Source: CBDUXT01 sp965371245 | Lineage (GTDB): Bacteria > Planctomycetota > Phycisphaerae > UBA1845 | Assembly (NCBI GenBank): GCA_965371245.1 | Contig: CBDUXT010000001.1 | Location: 75,824 to 139,823 of the forward strand | Length of the DNA: 64,000 nt | Direction of reading: 5' to 3' | Part shown: piece by piece, positions 18,104 to 26,514 of the stretch | How the letters are laid out: each line of letters begins with the position of its first letter | Numbering within the stretch: position 1 is the stretch's first letter | Position numbers and translations under genes: made by a program | Notes under the pieces: generated by a model | Told to the model about the DNA's origin: nothing | Seen by the model: only the letters and a program-made list of their open reading frames with translations | Database searches by the model: none

Positions 18104-21100
18104 ATGACAGACAGTAGCGAACAACGAAGCGTCGGGCGATTCCTCGCCTCGATGTGCGTCTCGCTCGCGGTCGTGGCAGGCATCGCCCTGGTGGGCGGTG
18201 AGCCCGGTCCGGCGCGAGGCGCGGCCGCTCCGACGGAAGGGCAGGTCCAGGCGATCGGCTCAACCGGTGGGACCGCGTGCAAGGTCGGGTCCGACTGTGT
18301 TGACGACAACGCATGCACGACAGACCTGTGCGATTCGGGCGCTTGCGTCTTTACGCAAATCCCTGGTTGTGTCCCATGCGACCCAAGCCCGACCTGCGAA
18401 ACGATCGATGTGGTGTTCCTCATGGACACGTCCGGCTCGATGAAGGACGAGGGCGCGGCGCTATGTGCCGCGGCCGGTGACGCCGTCGGGCAACTTGCGG
18501 CGATGGGCATCACTGTCAACGTTACGGCACTGGGCATCGCCGAAGCGCCGGGCGGCGTCTTCTCCTGCCTGGACGGCGACGTGATCTCCTTGTACAGCGA
18601 AGACGTACCCGGATGCATGGAAACCTGCGGCTTTGTCGGTGGGCAATCTCAGCTCGAGTCGTGGGGTCCGGCCACGGCGATCACGGCCGAGCAGTTTCCC
18701 TGGACGCCGGGGTCTGTGCGGTTGATCGTACCGATGAGCGACGAAGGAGCTTGCAACGGGAACCGTCCGGACGGGTGCAACGACCCGGGTGACGACCGCG
18801 ACTCCGTCGAAAACGCCATTAATGTGGCCCGCGCGTTCGGCGTAACGGTCTCGCCGATCACCGGCACCGGTTCTTCCGCATGCGTGAACACCCTCGCCGC
18901 GGATCTCGCGACCGGCACCGGCGGAAGCGTCTTCAACACGTCGGACGCGGGAACCGAACTCCTCGATGCGATCCTGGGAATTGTTCAGGGGGCGTGCCCT
19001 CTCGATACAAGCTGTGACGACGGCGACTTCTGCACGCACACCGACACGTGCGTGGCGGGTGTTTGCACCGGGCTTCCGGCGGCCGGGTGCAAGGACTGCA
19101 CCGCGACGGGGTTTTGCTCGGACGGCAACGCCTGCACCGTCGATGTGTGTGTGAACTTCGAGTGTGTCACGACGCCCGGCTTCGACGTAGCGGCACAATG
19201 CTGCAACCCCATGGACGGCGCGTTGTCCGTGATCAACGACGGGAACGCCTGCACGCAGGACATCTGCGACGCCACGACGGGGCTCGTCGTGCATGAGCCC
19301 GTCGCCAACGACACGCCCTGCGACGACGGACTCTTCTGTACCGTCTGTGCGCTGTGTACCAACGGCACCTGTAGCGGCGGCGTTGAGCGAGATTGCAGTC
19401 ACGCAGACAACCAGTGCGGCGTGGGCGTCTGCAACGAAGCGACGGATGCCTGCGAAGCGCTTCCGGCAAACGACGGTGACCTCTGCGATGACGGGCTGTT
19501 CTGCACGATCGGCGAAACGTGTGGCAACGGTGGCTGCGGGGACGGCGATCCGCGCGACTGCGGCGGGTTCGACGACAACTGCAACGTCGGGCTCTGCGAC
19601 GAGACGGCGGACCAATGCGAGCCTGCAGCGATCAACGAAGCGGACCCCTGTGAAGACGGGCTGTTTTGCACGATCAACGAGACATGCACGAACGGGCTCT
19701 GCGGTGGAGGCGTGCCCCGCGATTGCAGTCCGCTTGATGATGCGTGCAACCAGGGCGTATGCAATGAAACGCTTGATCTCTGCGAACCCTTACCCGTGAA
19801 CGAAGGGAAAATGTGCGACGACTTGCTGTTCTGCACGGTGGATGAGGTCTGCGTCTTGGGTAACTGCCAAGGCCCGCCGCGCGACTGTAGTTCGCTCGAC
19901 GAGCAATGCCGCGAAGAGTTTTGCAGCGAGCCGAACCAGGCGTGCGAGACCAGACCGGACAACGTAGGGCTGCTGTGCAGTGACGGCGACGCGTGTACGT
20001 TCCTGGACCTTTGCCGAGGCGACGGCGTTTGCCGCGGCACCGACATCGATTCGCTTTCATGCGCCCGTGACGAGGATTGCGCCGGCTCGCGCTGCAGCCC
20101 GCTTACCCGGACATGCGTCTGCGACGGACCCGACCTGTGCCTCGAGATCGCCGCCGGCGGGCTTCCAGAACCGGGTTGCTTCCAGGCGGGCGAACTCGTG
20201 ACCGTCGATGTCGTGCTGAAGCCAAGCCCGGCCGAGGTGGCTAGAGGCCAGTTTTCCGTCGGCTTCGATCCAGCCAGTCTGGAGTTCGTCGATGCCATCC
20301 CGGGTACGCTCGGCGATCCGGCGTCGCCGTTCACGGACACCACGTCATTGTTCGTGGACGAGGTGTCCGGCGTGGTTTGCTTCTCGGTCACGATCGCGCC
20401 GGGTTTGCCCGGCGTGACGGTCGAAGCGCTGATGGCCAGGCTCCGCTTCCGCGCAAGGGATACGTGCTCAACCAGCGAGCTGGCCCTTGTCAACACCAGC
20501 ACCTGCATCACGCGCCTCACGGACATCGTGGGACGCGAGGTTCCGTTCATCCCGTGCGGCGGCGGCGAGATCATCGCCGATGGGCCGGCGCCCGTGCTGA
20601 CCTGCCCCGAGAGCGTCGCCATCAATGCGGACCCAGGCGGCGTGACGGGCCTGGTCACCTGGGATCCGGTCACGGCCGATCCAGGTTGCGGTGGAGCCAC
20701 GACCGTGTTCTGTTCGTCCTCAAGCAGTAGCGGCGTCTCAGTGGATCACCTGATCGACGGCGGCGGGGTCCATCCTTCGGGCCTTTCCACCTTCGAGTGC
20801 GCCATCAGCGATCCGTGCGGCGCCCAGGCCTCGTGCAGTTGGAGCGTCCAGGTTCGACCGACGACGACCGTGGGAGTCAGCTTGCAGCTCTCCCCAACCA
20901 TCGTGCCCGGGCCGCTCAACCGCTGCATCGAGTTTGAGTTCTTCTCGAGCTGTATCGAACTGCCCGCGCGGATCGAACAACTCGTCGAGTTCGGCGGATC
21001 CTTCAACCTGCCGGGGCGCGCCGGTCCGTTGTTGCTTTTCAAGGTTCCGGCCGGGCAATATGCGTGCGTGACGGCTCGGGATCCGTTGCATACGTTGCGC

Positions 21101-21598
21101 TCCGTTTCCGACCTCACGATCGTCGATCGGACCTACATCGCCCGGTTCGAATCCGAACCGTTCTTCGGCGGCAACTGGCTGGTCGGCGGAAACCTGGATG
21201 GTGACCGCGAAATCGACATCGTTGATTTTGGCGTGTTCCTGACGCAGTTCCTCACCACGGTCAATGCGGACACGCCCTGCGGCCTGGCCGGACCCCATGC
21301 CGACATCAACGGCGATGGCATCGTCGATGCCCTCGACTTCAGCTTCATCTCGTCAAACTTCCTCGGTATCGACAAGGAGGCATGCTGTCCGGGCGGATCG
21401 GCCGCCGCCGCTGCACAGCCGACGCAGGCGATATCCATTCGAGACCTTCGCAGCTTGGGGCTGGGTGACCTCTCGATCGCCGACCTGAACCAGGACGGCG
21501 TGCTCGATGCGCTGGACTTCAGCGCCTTCCTCGAGGGCCGCCGCCCGACCAGGAAGGCGAACCGGCTCCGCGCGTTGCCATCCAGAAAACGCCGCTAG
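18104..21598 (+). CDS. Secreted VWA / Cys-repeat / cohesin-like / dockerin protein
   Basis: 1164 residues. N-terminal signal segment; von Willebrand A domain ~102-305 with a MIDAS start MDTSGSM (D108, S110, S112); then ten or so repeats of about 45 residues of the form CDDGLFCTxxExCxxGxCGGGxPRDC (residues ~310-670). Next is a domain ~680-825 that resembles a cohesin fold (AGELVTVDVVL..., FDPASLEFVDAIPG..., RFRARDTC), a HYR-like beta domain ~830-920, and two dockerin-like Ca loop sets (LDGDREIDIVDFGVFL, INGDGIVDALDFSFI, LNQDGVLDALDFSAFL). Probably a surface-adhesion or scaffold protein. It lies 99 bases after the previous secreted-protein gene on the same strand. Confidence 0.85.
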   Translation: MTDSSEQRSVGRFLASMCVSLAVVAGIALVGGEPGPARGAAAPTEGQVQAIGSTGGTACKVGSDCVDDNACTTDLCDSGACVFTQIPGCVPCDPSPTCETIDVVFLMDTSGSMKDEGAALCAAAGDAVGQLAAMGITVNVTALGIAEAPGGVFSCLDGDVISLYSEDVPGCMETCGFVGGQSQLESWGPATAITAEQFPWTPGSVRLIVPMSDEGACNGNRPDGCNDPGDDRDSVENAINVARAFGVTVSPITGTGSSACVNTLAADLATGTGGSVFNTSDAGTELLDAILGIVQGACPLDTSCDDGDFCTHTDTCVAGVCTGLPAAGCKDCTATGFCSDGNACTVDVCVNFECVTTPGFDVAAQCCNPMDGALSVINDGNACTQDICDATTGLVVHEPVANDTPCDDGLFCTVCALCTNGTCSGGVERDCSHADNQCGVGVCNEATDACEALPANDGDLCDDGLFCTIGETCGNGGCGDGDPRDCGGFDDNCNVGLCDETADQCEPAAINEADPCEDGLFCTINETCTNGLCGGGVPRDCSPLDDACNQGVCNETLDLCEPLPVNEGKMCDDLLFCTVDEVCVLGNCQGPPRDCSSLDEQCREEFCSEPNQACETRPDNVGLLCSDGDACTFLDLCRGDGVCRGTDIDSLSCARDEDCAGSRCSPLTRTCVCDGPDLCLEIAAGGLPEPGCFQAGELVTVDVVLKPSPAEVARGQFSVGFDPASLEFVDAIPGTLGDPASPFTDTTSLFVDEVSGVVCFSVTIAPGLPGVTVEALMARLRFRARDTCSTSELALVNTSTCITRLTDIVGREVPFIPCGGGEIIADGPAPVLTCPESVAINADPGGVTGLVTWDPVTADPGCGGATTVFCSSSSSSGVSVDHLIDGGGVHPSGLSTFECAISDPCGAQASCSWSVQVRPTTTVGVSLQLSPTIVPGPLNRCIEFEFFSSCIELPARIEQLVEFGGSFNLPGRAGPLLLFKVPAGQYACVTARDPLHTLRSVSDLTIVDRTYIARFESEPFFGGNWLVGGNLDGDREIDIVDFGVFLTQFLTTVNADTPCGLAGPHADINGDGIVDALDFSFISSNFLGIDKEACCPGGSAAAAAQPTQAISIRDLRSLGLGDLSIADLNQDGVLDALDFSAFLEGRRPTRKANRLRALPSRKRR

Positions 21599-21712
21599 GG
21601 CATCGTCACGCCTAAGTCTTCGGGTGTGCCACTGTGCTTGAGCAGTGCAGGGGCTGGACACGGCGTAGACTGAACCCGAAGAGTCATGTGTAACAAAGCA
21701 CCAGGCGACGAT
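21597..21712. mobile_element. MITE-like element, divergent copy 4
   Basis: Starts TAGGGCATCGTCACGCCTAA just at the stop of the VWA/dockerin gene and ends near 21712. The end, read on the other strand, is TGGTGCTTTGTTACACATGA..., and both arms reach TCTTCGGGT. This matches the layout of the inverted ends of the copies at 37325, 43962 and 44915, though the inner arm word is TTCGGGT, not TGCGGGT. Confidence 0.45.
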
Positions 21713-21735
21713 AGGCTGGGTCGCCCGGACCCGAA

Positions 21736-22215
21736 TCAGTCTGATCGATCGGTGAACCCCGCGACGGCCGATGTGCCACACTCCGGGCACCGACCGGATA
21801 GATTGCCTACCAGGCTGTAGCCGCACTCGACACACTCGTCGCGCGCCTGCCGACGACGGCGCCGTAGGGGGCCGCGGATAAGCGCAATCGCGGGATGCAC
21901 GAGCAGGAGCGTGACGATCGGCCAAACCGGACCCGAAAGCGTGCGCGAGCGCCACCGGCCGCCCCGCTGACGCACTCGATAGCGTATGTCGCCAAGCCAG
22001 CCCATCCGGAAACGCTCATATCTGCGATGAAACCGCCGGCTGGTGTGAAACGTGTGCCACAGGGTGAACGCCCCGTCCTCAAGCACGAGGCCCGCGCGGT
22101 GGTGCTCACCGATCGCCCCACGCCATCCCGCGTCCTGCCACAGACTCGCGAGCCCGAGGACGGCAAGCGAGCACGCGCAACAAAACAAGGAGGAAAGGTA
22201 GATCGTCCGAATCAT
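21736..22215 (-). CDS. Membrane protein with C-terminal zinc ribbon
   Basis: 159 residues. N-terminal membrane segment (MIRTIYLSSLFCCACSLAVLG), a short extracytoplasmic part, a second membrane segment (VWPIVTLLLVHPAIALI), an Arg-rich stretch, then CVECGYSLVGNLSGRCPECG. The layout matches the 5141-5725 protein. Function unknown. Start 22215 follows GAGGTGG. Confidence 0.7.
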   Translation of the reverse strand: MIRTIYLSSLFCCACSLAVLGLASLWQDAGWRGAIGEHHRAGLVLEDGAFTLWHTFHTSRRFHRRYERFRMGWLGDIRYRVRQRGGRWRSRTLSGPVWPIVTLLLVHPAIALIRGPLRRRRRQARDECVECGYSLVGNLSGRCPECGTSAVAGFTDRSD

Positions 22216-22348
22216 CGAAACCACCTCACGGCGCGGGCGCCTTGTTTGCACGGCGCGTCGCGCCGATGACTGTACAACGTCGTGCCATCCATTCCGTGCC
22301 TTCACGTGGGGCGCCGTGGCCGATGGGCCCGGGCGCTACGCTGCTGGA

Positions 22349-23002
22349 TCATGCGACGACGAACGCGGCAGCGGTGACCTCGCTGTGATAGCGGAAAAGT
22401 GCGTTCATGCCGAGCAATCGAAGCCCGGCGGCTCGTCCGAGCCCGGCGCACTCAACTCGTGTCAGGCAGTGTCGGCCGCGCTCCTTGCCCTTGCGACGGA
22501 CCTTCCGTTGACGGCGCCAGTTCCGGTAGCAGGTGGCATCGAAAAACGACAGAATCACGCCCCGTCGTGCGACGCGTGCCAGTTCCGCGAAAAGCGCCTG
22601 GCGGGAGGTCGTATCGGACAAATGGTGAAGCAGCCGCGCACAGAACACGACGTCGACACTGCCATCCGCCAAAGGGATCGCGGAGGCCGACGCGGCAATC
22701 ATCCTGGGCTTATGCCCGACGCGGCTCCACATGCTCGCCCCCTGGCGCAGCATGGCAGGCGCCACATCCATCGCGACCACCGAACGGCTGAGGTGCGCCA
22801 GAACCGGTAAGAAGCGACCCGCGCCCGAGGGCATGTCCAGCACGCTGCTCAACGGACCGGTGCGTGATACCCGTCGCAACGCATGCGTCATCATGCGCCG
22901 CTCGAGCCAATTGGAGACGCTGCGCGTGGCGTTCGACTCGTGTTTCGCCGCGTAGTATTGCGCGTAATCGTCAGCCTGGTACTTGAGTTCTGAAACGTCC
23001 AT
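22349..23002 (-). CDS. SAM-dependent methyltransferase, class I
   Basis: 217 residues with a Rossmann-type methyltransferase core: motif I VLDMPSGAGRFLPVL, motif II VVAMDVAPAML, motif III around AIPLADGSVDVVFCARLLHHL, then VILSFFDATC. It resembles the Methyltransf_11 group; the substrate (lipid, quinone, small molecule) cannot be told. ATG 23002 is preferred to an upstream TTG at 23026. It stands alone. Confidence 0.82.
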   Translation of the reverse strand: MDVSELKYQADDYAQYYAAKHESNATRSVSNWLERRMMTHALRRVSRTGPLSSVLDMPSGAGRFLPVLAHLSRSVVAMDVAPAMLRQGASMWSRVGHKPRMIAASASAIPLADGSVDVVFCARLLHHLSDTTSRQALFAELARVARRGVILSFFDATCYRNWRRQRKVRRKGKERGRHCLTRVECAGLGRAAGLRLLGMNALFRYHSEVTAAAFVVA

Positions 23003-23335
23003 GGCTTTTACACGCGGCGGGTGCAAAGACCCGCTCCAACCCTTTTGCGCACGGTTCGAAAAGCAAGGCCATCATAGAATCGCGGCGCATCGCGGTCCAC
23101 TTCGCACACGCAAGCGCGGGTAGACGGGGTGCATGACCGAATCGGTGGGCAGTTTTCAGAGCACAGGGCGCGAGCCCTGTGACCGGTTTGGTATCGAAGA
23201 AGCCCTGTGCTTGTTCGCATCGTGTTCGAGGGCATGCGCCCACGGCTCTGACGCGGCGTGGCGCCGTCAAGATGGCTCTGCACGTCCCGCCAAAACTGTC
23301 ACGCACTCGGGGAGACGCGGCACGCGGTCCCAACC
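23003..23335. other. Intergenic, 333 bp
   Basis: Between two minus-strand genes. More than half is the second copy of the GTGACAG element (23127-23311); the rest should hold the methyltransferase promoter, which I could not pin down. Confidence 0.45.
23127..23311. repeat. GTGACAG-element, copy 2
   Basis: Starts GGGTGCATGACCGAATCGG and ends CTGTCACGCACTCGG, giving inverted ends GTGCRTGAC / GTCACGCAC. Shares TTTTCAGAGCACAGGGCGCG with the other two copies. The interior has a CATGCGCCCACGGCTCTGAC segment like the end of other palindromic repeats here. Confidence 0.6.
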
Positions 23336-24646
23336 TCAAGAGCCCAGTCGGGCGGCCATCTCCGCCAACAGGCGCGTGTCGCCCTGAACGCGAAGCATGC
23401 CCGAGCGGATCAGCGCGAAGGCGTCCTCTTTCCCGGAGGCAATCGCCAGCCAGGTCTCCACGTCGGACGCCACGGTGAGATCCGCCGTCCCGTGCGTACC
23501 GTCGGCCACGCGAAACACCCCTCCGTCAAGGGTCAACGTTCGGTGAAGGGTCTTGGAGCGGCCTTGGTCCTCGAACGTGAAATGCACCGTTCCCGAGTAG
23601 CTCTTGCGCGCACGCGCATCCGGCTCGATCGACACGAGTCGCTCGAAAAACTCGTCCACCGAGTCAACCGACATCGGCGGAACCGTGCCCGCGCCGCCGG
23701 CGCCAACACGGCGGCGAAGGAGTCCAAGGCTCTCCGTGACGGCCATCCGCTGCTCCTCCGCGCGCGATTTCTTTCTCGCTAGGGAAACAACCTTGCGGAT
23801 CATCGCTCGATGACTCGAAGTCAGCCGGGGCGCACGGAAGTAAGCCCGCATGAAGCGCAGAACCCCCGCGCGCATTCCGACGGCCAGCGCTGAGGCGACC
23901 GTGTCCGACAAATCCGAGACGGCCTGCTTCCGGGGAATCGACGCTTCATGGAGACGACCCTGCGTGTCCGGGTCGAGGAACATGAACCGATTCTCGTGCG
24001 TCGTCTCGGCGCCCGCTTCCGCATCCACCGGCTTGCCGACATCGGTCCGGATGAGGATGTTCCGCCAGAACAGGCCCCCGTGCTTGACCCCGACATCGTG
24101 CATCTGCCGGATGGCCGCCGCCAACTCCGCGATGAGCGCTCGCTTGGCTGAGACACTGAGGTGGGCCGGTCCATCTTCGCCGGGCGACTCATGGACCTCA
24201 CGGTCGGGCAGAAGATCGCCCACCTTCAGATAGTAGACATCGAGCGATTCCACGCCGTCCTGCCCCGCCGTCAGGATGATGCCGGCCCGAAGAAACCCTC
24301 GCCTGCGCAGCTCTCCGTAGGCGATGGGCCGAACCGTCGGCACGCCCCGCTGCCGCATGGTGTGCAGGAACTCGAACTCGAACCGTGCCCGGCTCTTGCC
24401 CAGCAGCGTTCCGCGGAACATCTGTTTGATTCGCTGGGACAGGCGGTCGTAGTGATAGCGCTTGACGAAAACACTGGTCGGCCCGCCGAACGATTCGTCA
24501 ACGGGCACGCGGAAGATGTCGGACGAGCGACTGACGGCGGCCACGTCGGCCGAGTCGTGCTTCAACACCCGTCCCACCCGGTCGAGCCCAAGCTTGGCGA
24601 GCCATTCCCGGTCGCCCTCCGTGATTTCGATGTACTCGCGCGACAT
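23336..24646 (-). CDS. WaaP-like (Kdo/LPS) kinase fused to an SCP2 sterol-carrier domain
   Basis: 436 residues. N-terminal ~315 residues resemble lipopolysaccharide kinases (Kdo/WaaP family): FVKRYHYD with the ATP lysine, an FEFLHTMRQRGVPTVRPIAYGE block, LAAAIRQMHDVGVKHGGLFWRNILI as the catalytic loop (H-G-G in place of the usual H-x-D), and RFMFLDPDTQG supplying the metal-binding Asp. The last ~105 residues (VDEFFERLV ... LLAEMAARLGS) match the SCP2 lipid-binding fold. Start 24646 is supported by a promoter just upstream (24687-24714). A soluble lipid-binding domain joined to a lipid or sugar kinase is an unusual pairing. Confidence 0.75.
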   Translation of the reverse strand: MSREYIEITEGDREWLAKLGLDRVGRVLKHDSADVAAVSRSSDIFRVPVDESFGGPTSVFVKRYHYDRLSQRIKQMFRGTLLGKSRARFEFEFLHTMRQRGVPTVRPIAYGELRRRGFLRAGIILTAGQDGVESLDVYYLKVGDLLPDREVHESPGEDGPAHLSVSAKRALIAELAAAIRQMHDVGVKHGGLFWRNILIRTDVGKPVDAEAGAETTHENRFMFLDPDTQGRLHEASIPRKQAVSDLSDTVASALAVGMRAGVLRFMRAYFRAPRLTSSHRAMIRKVVSLARKKSRAEEQRMAVTESLGLLRRRVGAGGAGTVPPMSVDSVDEFFERLVSIEPDARARKSYSGTVHFTFEDQGRSKTLHRTLTLDGGVFRVADGTHGTADLTVASDVETWLAIASGKEDAFALIRSGMLRVQGDTRLLAEMAARLGS

Positions 24647-24686
24647 TCGGCGGTTTCTCAAGACGGCGTAACGGGCCTCGCGCCGC

Positions 24687-24714
24687 ATTGTAGTGCGACT
24701 TGGTCGCGGGACAA
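24687..24714 (-). promoter_or_regulatory. Predicted promoter of the kinase-SCP2 gene
   Basis: On the minus strand TTGTCC (24709-24714), 16-base spacer, TACAAT (24687-24692). It gives a start site near 24680 and a leader of ~35 bases to ATG 24646, which argues against any start further upstream. Confidence 0.5.
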
Positions 24715-25123
24715 ACGGCGAGGCCCGCTGGGTGCATCCGAGAAAGAGGGGCAAATCCGCGGCAGGGGGAACCAGTACGCGGTAGGGTCTCTCGTAGAAC
24801 GGGATGCCAACGGCCCCTGTACGATCCGACGAGCCGAATCGTCGGATGCGGATCGGACGCAATTCCTTCTTGCTCAACCCGTCATCGGCGGCTGTCTTTC
24901 CGGCGCTATGCCTGAACAGCCTGTTGAACAACACGTGAACCGGGTGTGGCGCCGGTTACCGGTCCGTGCAACGACAGATGGTGCGTCGGGGACGTACCCT
25001 ACCGATCTGCCCATTGCTCAGTTGAGTCCTGCCACCGTCCAACCTATATTGATGCCGCACCGGCTGGGGCCGGGACGTCTGTGACGTTGAAGCGAACATG
25101 TTCCTGCGCAAGGTGTCGAAAGA
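24715..25123. other. Divergent intergenic region
   Basis: About 410 bases between the kinase promoter and the next plus-strand gene. Contains the promoter at 25022-25050. No other recognisable content. Confidence 0.4.
25022..25050 (+). promoter_or_regulatory. Predicted promoter
   Basis: TTGAGT (25022-25027), 17-base spacer, TATATT (25045-25050), leader of ~65 bases to the ATG at 25124. Confidence 0.5.
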
Positions 25124-26455
25124 ATGGCACAACCCAAGACGATCGTCGCGCTCACCGGGATCGCCCTGGGCATGCTGTGTGCAGCGCCCGCTGCCCCCGG
25201 TCGTCAGCGTACGCGCCTTGGCGCGCCCGCGACGGACCAGGAGATCGCTTCGCTGATTCGCTCGCTGGGCGATCCGGCCTTTGCGGCGCGCACGGCCGCC
25301 ACGCGAAGGCTGACGGCCATTGGCGGCCCTGCCCTGGATCGCCTGCGGACGGCGGCCGACGACGCCGATGTGGAGATGGCCCTTCGTGCGCGCGCCATCC
25401 TTTCGGCGCTCGATGGACGGATGCTGATGGGCGTGGATGTGCATCTCGCTTTTTCGGCCGCGAAAGTCGAGTGGGATCAGCCGGTCGAGTTGGTGGTCAC
25501 GATGACCAATCGCTCACCCCATCCCGCTCGGGTTCCGTTCGAGATCGACGAGACCCGGCGACGCGGAATGCCCGCCGACGCCCGGCAGGTCGGTGATCTT
25601 CTCGACCTGGCGGATCATCTCCTCGTACGAACCGACGCCGGACGACGGCTCGAGCTGACGGTGGACGACATCCGCGCTGACGCAGATGTCGAGGCCGCCG
25701 TCAACGATCGCCTCGATGGCGGCCCTACCACCCTGATTGAGCCCGGTGAGACGGCGACGCTGCGTGTCGCGGCCTTCAACCGGGGGTGGGCTCGGTACCG
25801 GCTCCTCGATGCGAGGACCTACTCGGTTCGTTTTGAGTACGTGCCGGAGTGGGCCGACGACGAACTGGCCGCCCAGCGAATCGGGCGGGTTGTCAGCAAT
25901 GAGGCGGAGCTTGTCCTCACGCGTGGTGCGCCGGAAACGGTGTCTCGCCGAGGGAGCGAGGCCGCCATCGCCCTGCATCGATCCGGTGGCGTGCTGATCG
26001 CGCGCCTGACCAACCGGGCCGACCTACCCACCTGGGTGAACCTCAACTTTGGTGGATCATTGCCCTTCGCCTCGGGGGCGTGGGTCTATGAGTTGGACGA
26101 CTCACGGCATAAGGTGCCGTTCGTTTCGGGCGAGAACGCCTCATGGGATGGTTTCGAGGCGACCCGTTTGGTCCAACTCGCCCCGGGTGCCACGACGGAG
26201 CTGGCCACGATCGACCTGGACGAGCTGCGCCGTCGTCTGAAGGCGGCGGGTGCCGATCTCGATAGTCCCCGCGGGAGCGTTCACTTCGCCTACACCAACC
26301 TTTGTGATCGACAGTGGCAGGCAAAGCAGGGATCGGCGCTCCTGGGTCATCCCAAGGCACCGCCGGCGCTGAAGCGCCGGTTGCCTCGGCGCATTCTCTA
26401 CGGGGGCTTCACCAGCGGACGCACGGCATCCGAGGAACTCCACCCTGGCGGCTGA
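25124..26455 (+). CDS. Exported protein of unknown function with HEAT-like start
   Basis: 443 residues. Signal peptide KTIVALTGIALGMLCAAPAAPG. Residues ~35-95 (IASLIRSLGDPAFAARTAATRRLTAIGGPALDRL) look like one or two HEAT-type helices. The rest is a beta-sandwich-like region with Ig-like phrases (VELVVTMTNRSPHPARVPF). No enzyme motif seen. Followed 60 bases later by tatC, which has its own promoter. Confidence 0.7.
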   Translation: MAQPKTIVALTGIALGMLCAAPAAPGRQRTRLGAPATDQEIASLIRSLGDPAFAARTAATRRLTAIGGPALDRLRTAADDADVEMALRARAILSALDGRMLMGVDVHLAFSAAKVEWDQPVELVVTMTNRSPHPARVPFEIDETRRRGMPADARQVGDLLDLADHLLVRTDAGRRLELTVDDIRADADVEAAVNDRLDGGPTTLIEPGETATLRVAAFNRGWARYRLLDARTYSVRFEYVPEWADDELAAQRIGRVVSNEAELVLTRGAPETVSRRGSEAAIALHRSGGVLIARLTNRADLPTWVNLNFGGSLPFASGAWVYELDDSRHKVPFVSGENASWDGFEATRLVQLAPGATTELATIDLDELRRRLKAAGADLDSPRGSVHFAYTNLCDRQWQAKQGSALLGHPKAPPALKRRLPRRILYGGFTSGRTASEELHPGG

Positions 26456-26477
26456 CCTGTGCGATGCGTTTCGGTGT

Positions 26478-26506
26478 TTGACCGCCTCAAGGGCTGTTCC
26501 TAGAAT
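26478..26506 (+). promoter_or_regulatory. Promoter giving a near-leaderless tatC transcript
   Basis: TTGACC (26478-26483), exactly 17 bases, TAGAAT (26501-26506). The start site would be about 26513, two bases before the ATG at 26515, so tatC may be leaderless or may start at the in-frame ATG 26590. Confidence 0.55.
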
Positions 26507-26514
26507 CGCCTCCG

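Noticed and set aside
19399..20700. 433-codon minus frame opposite the VWA/cohesin gene
   Set aside because: Ser/Gln/His-rich shadow of the Cys-repeat coding strand; no motif.
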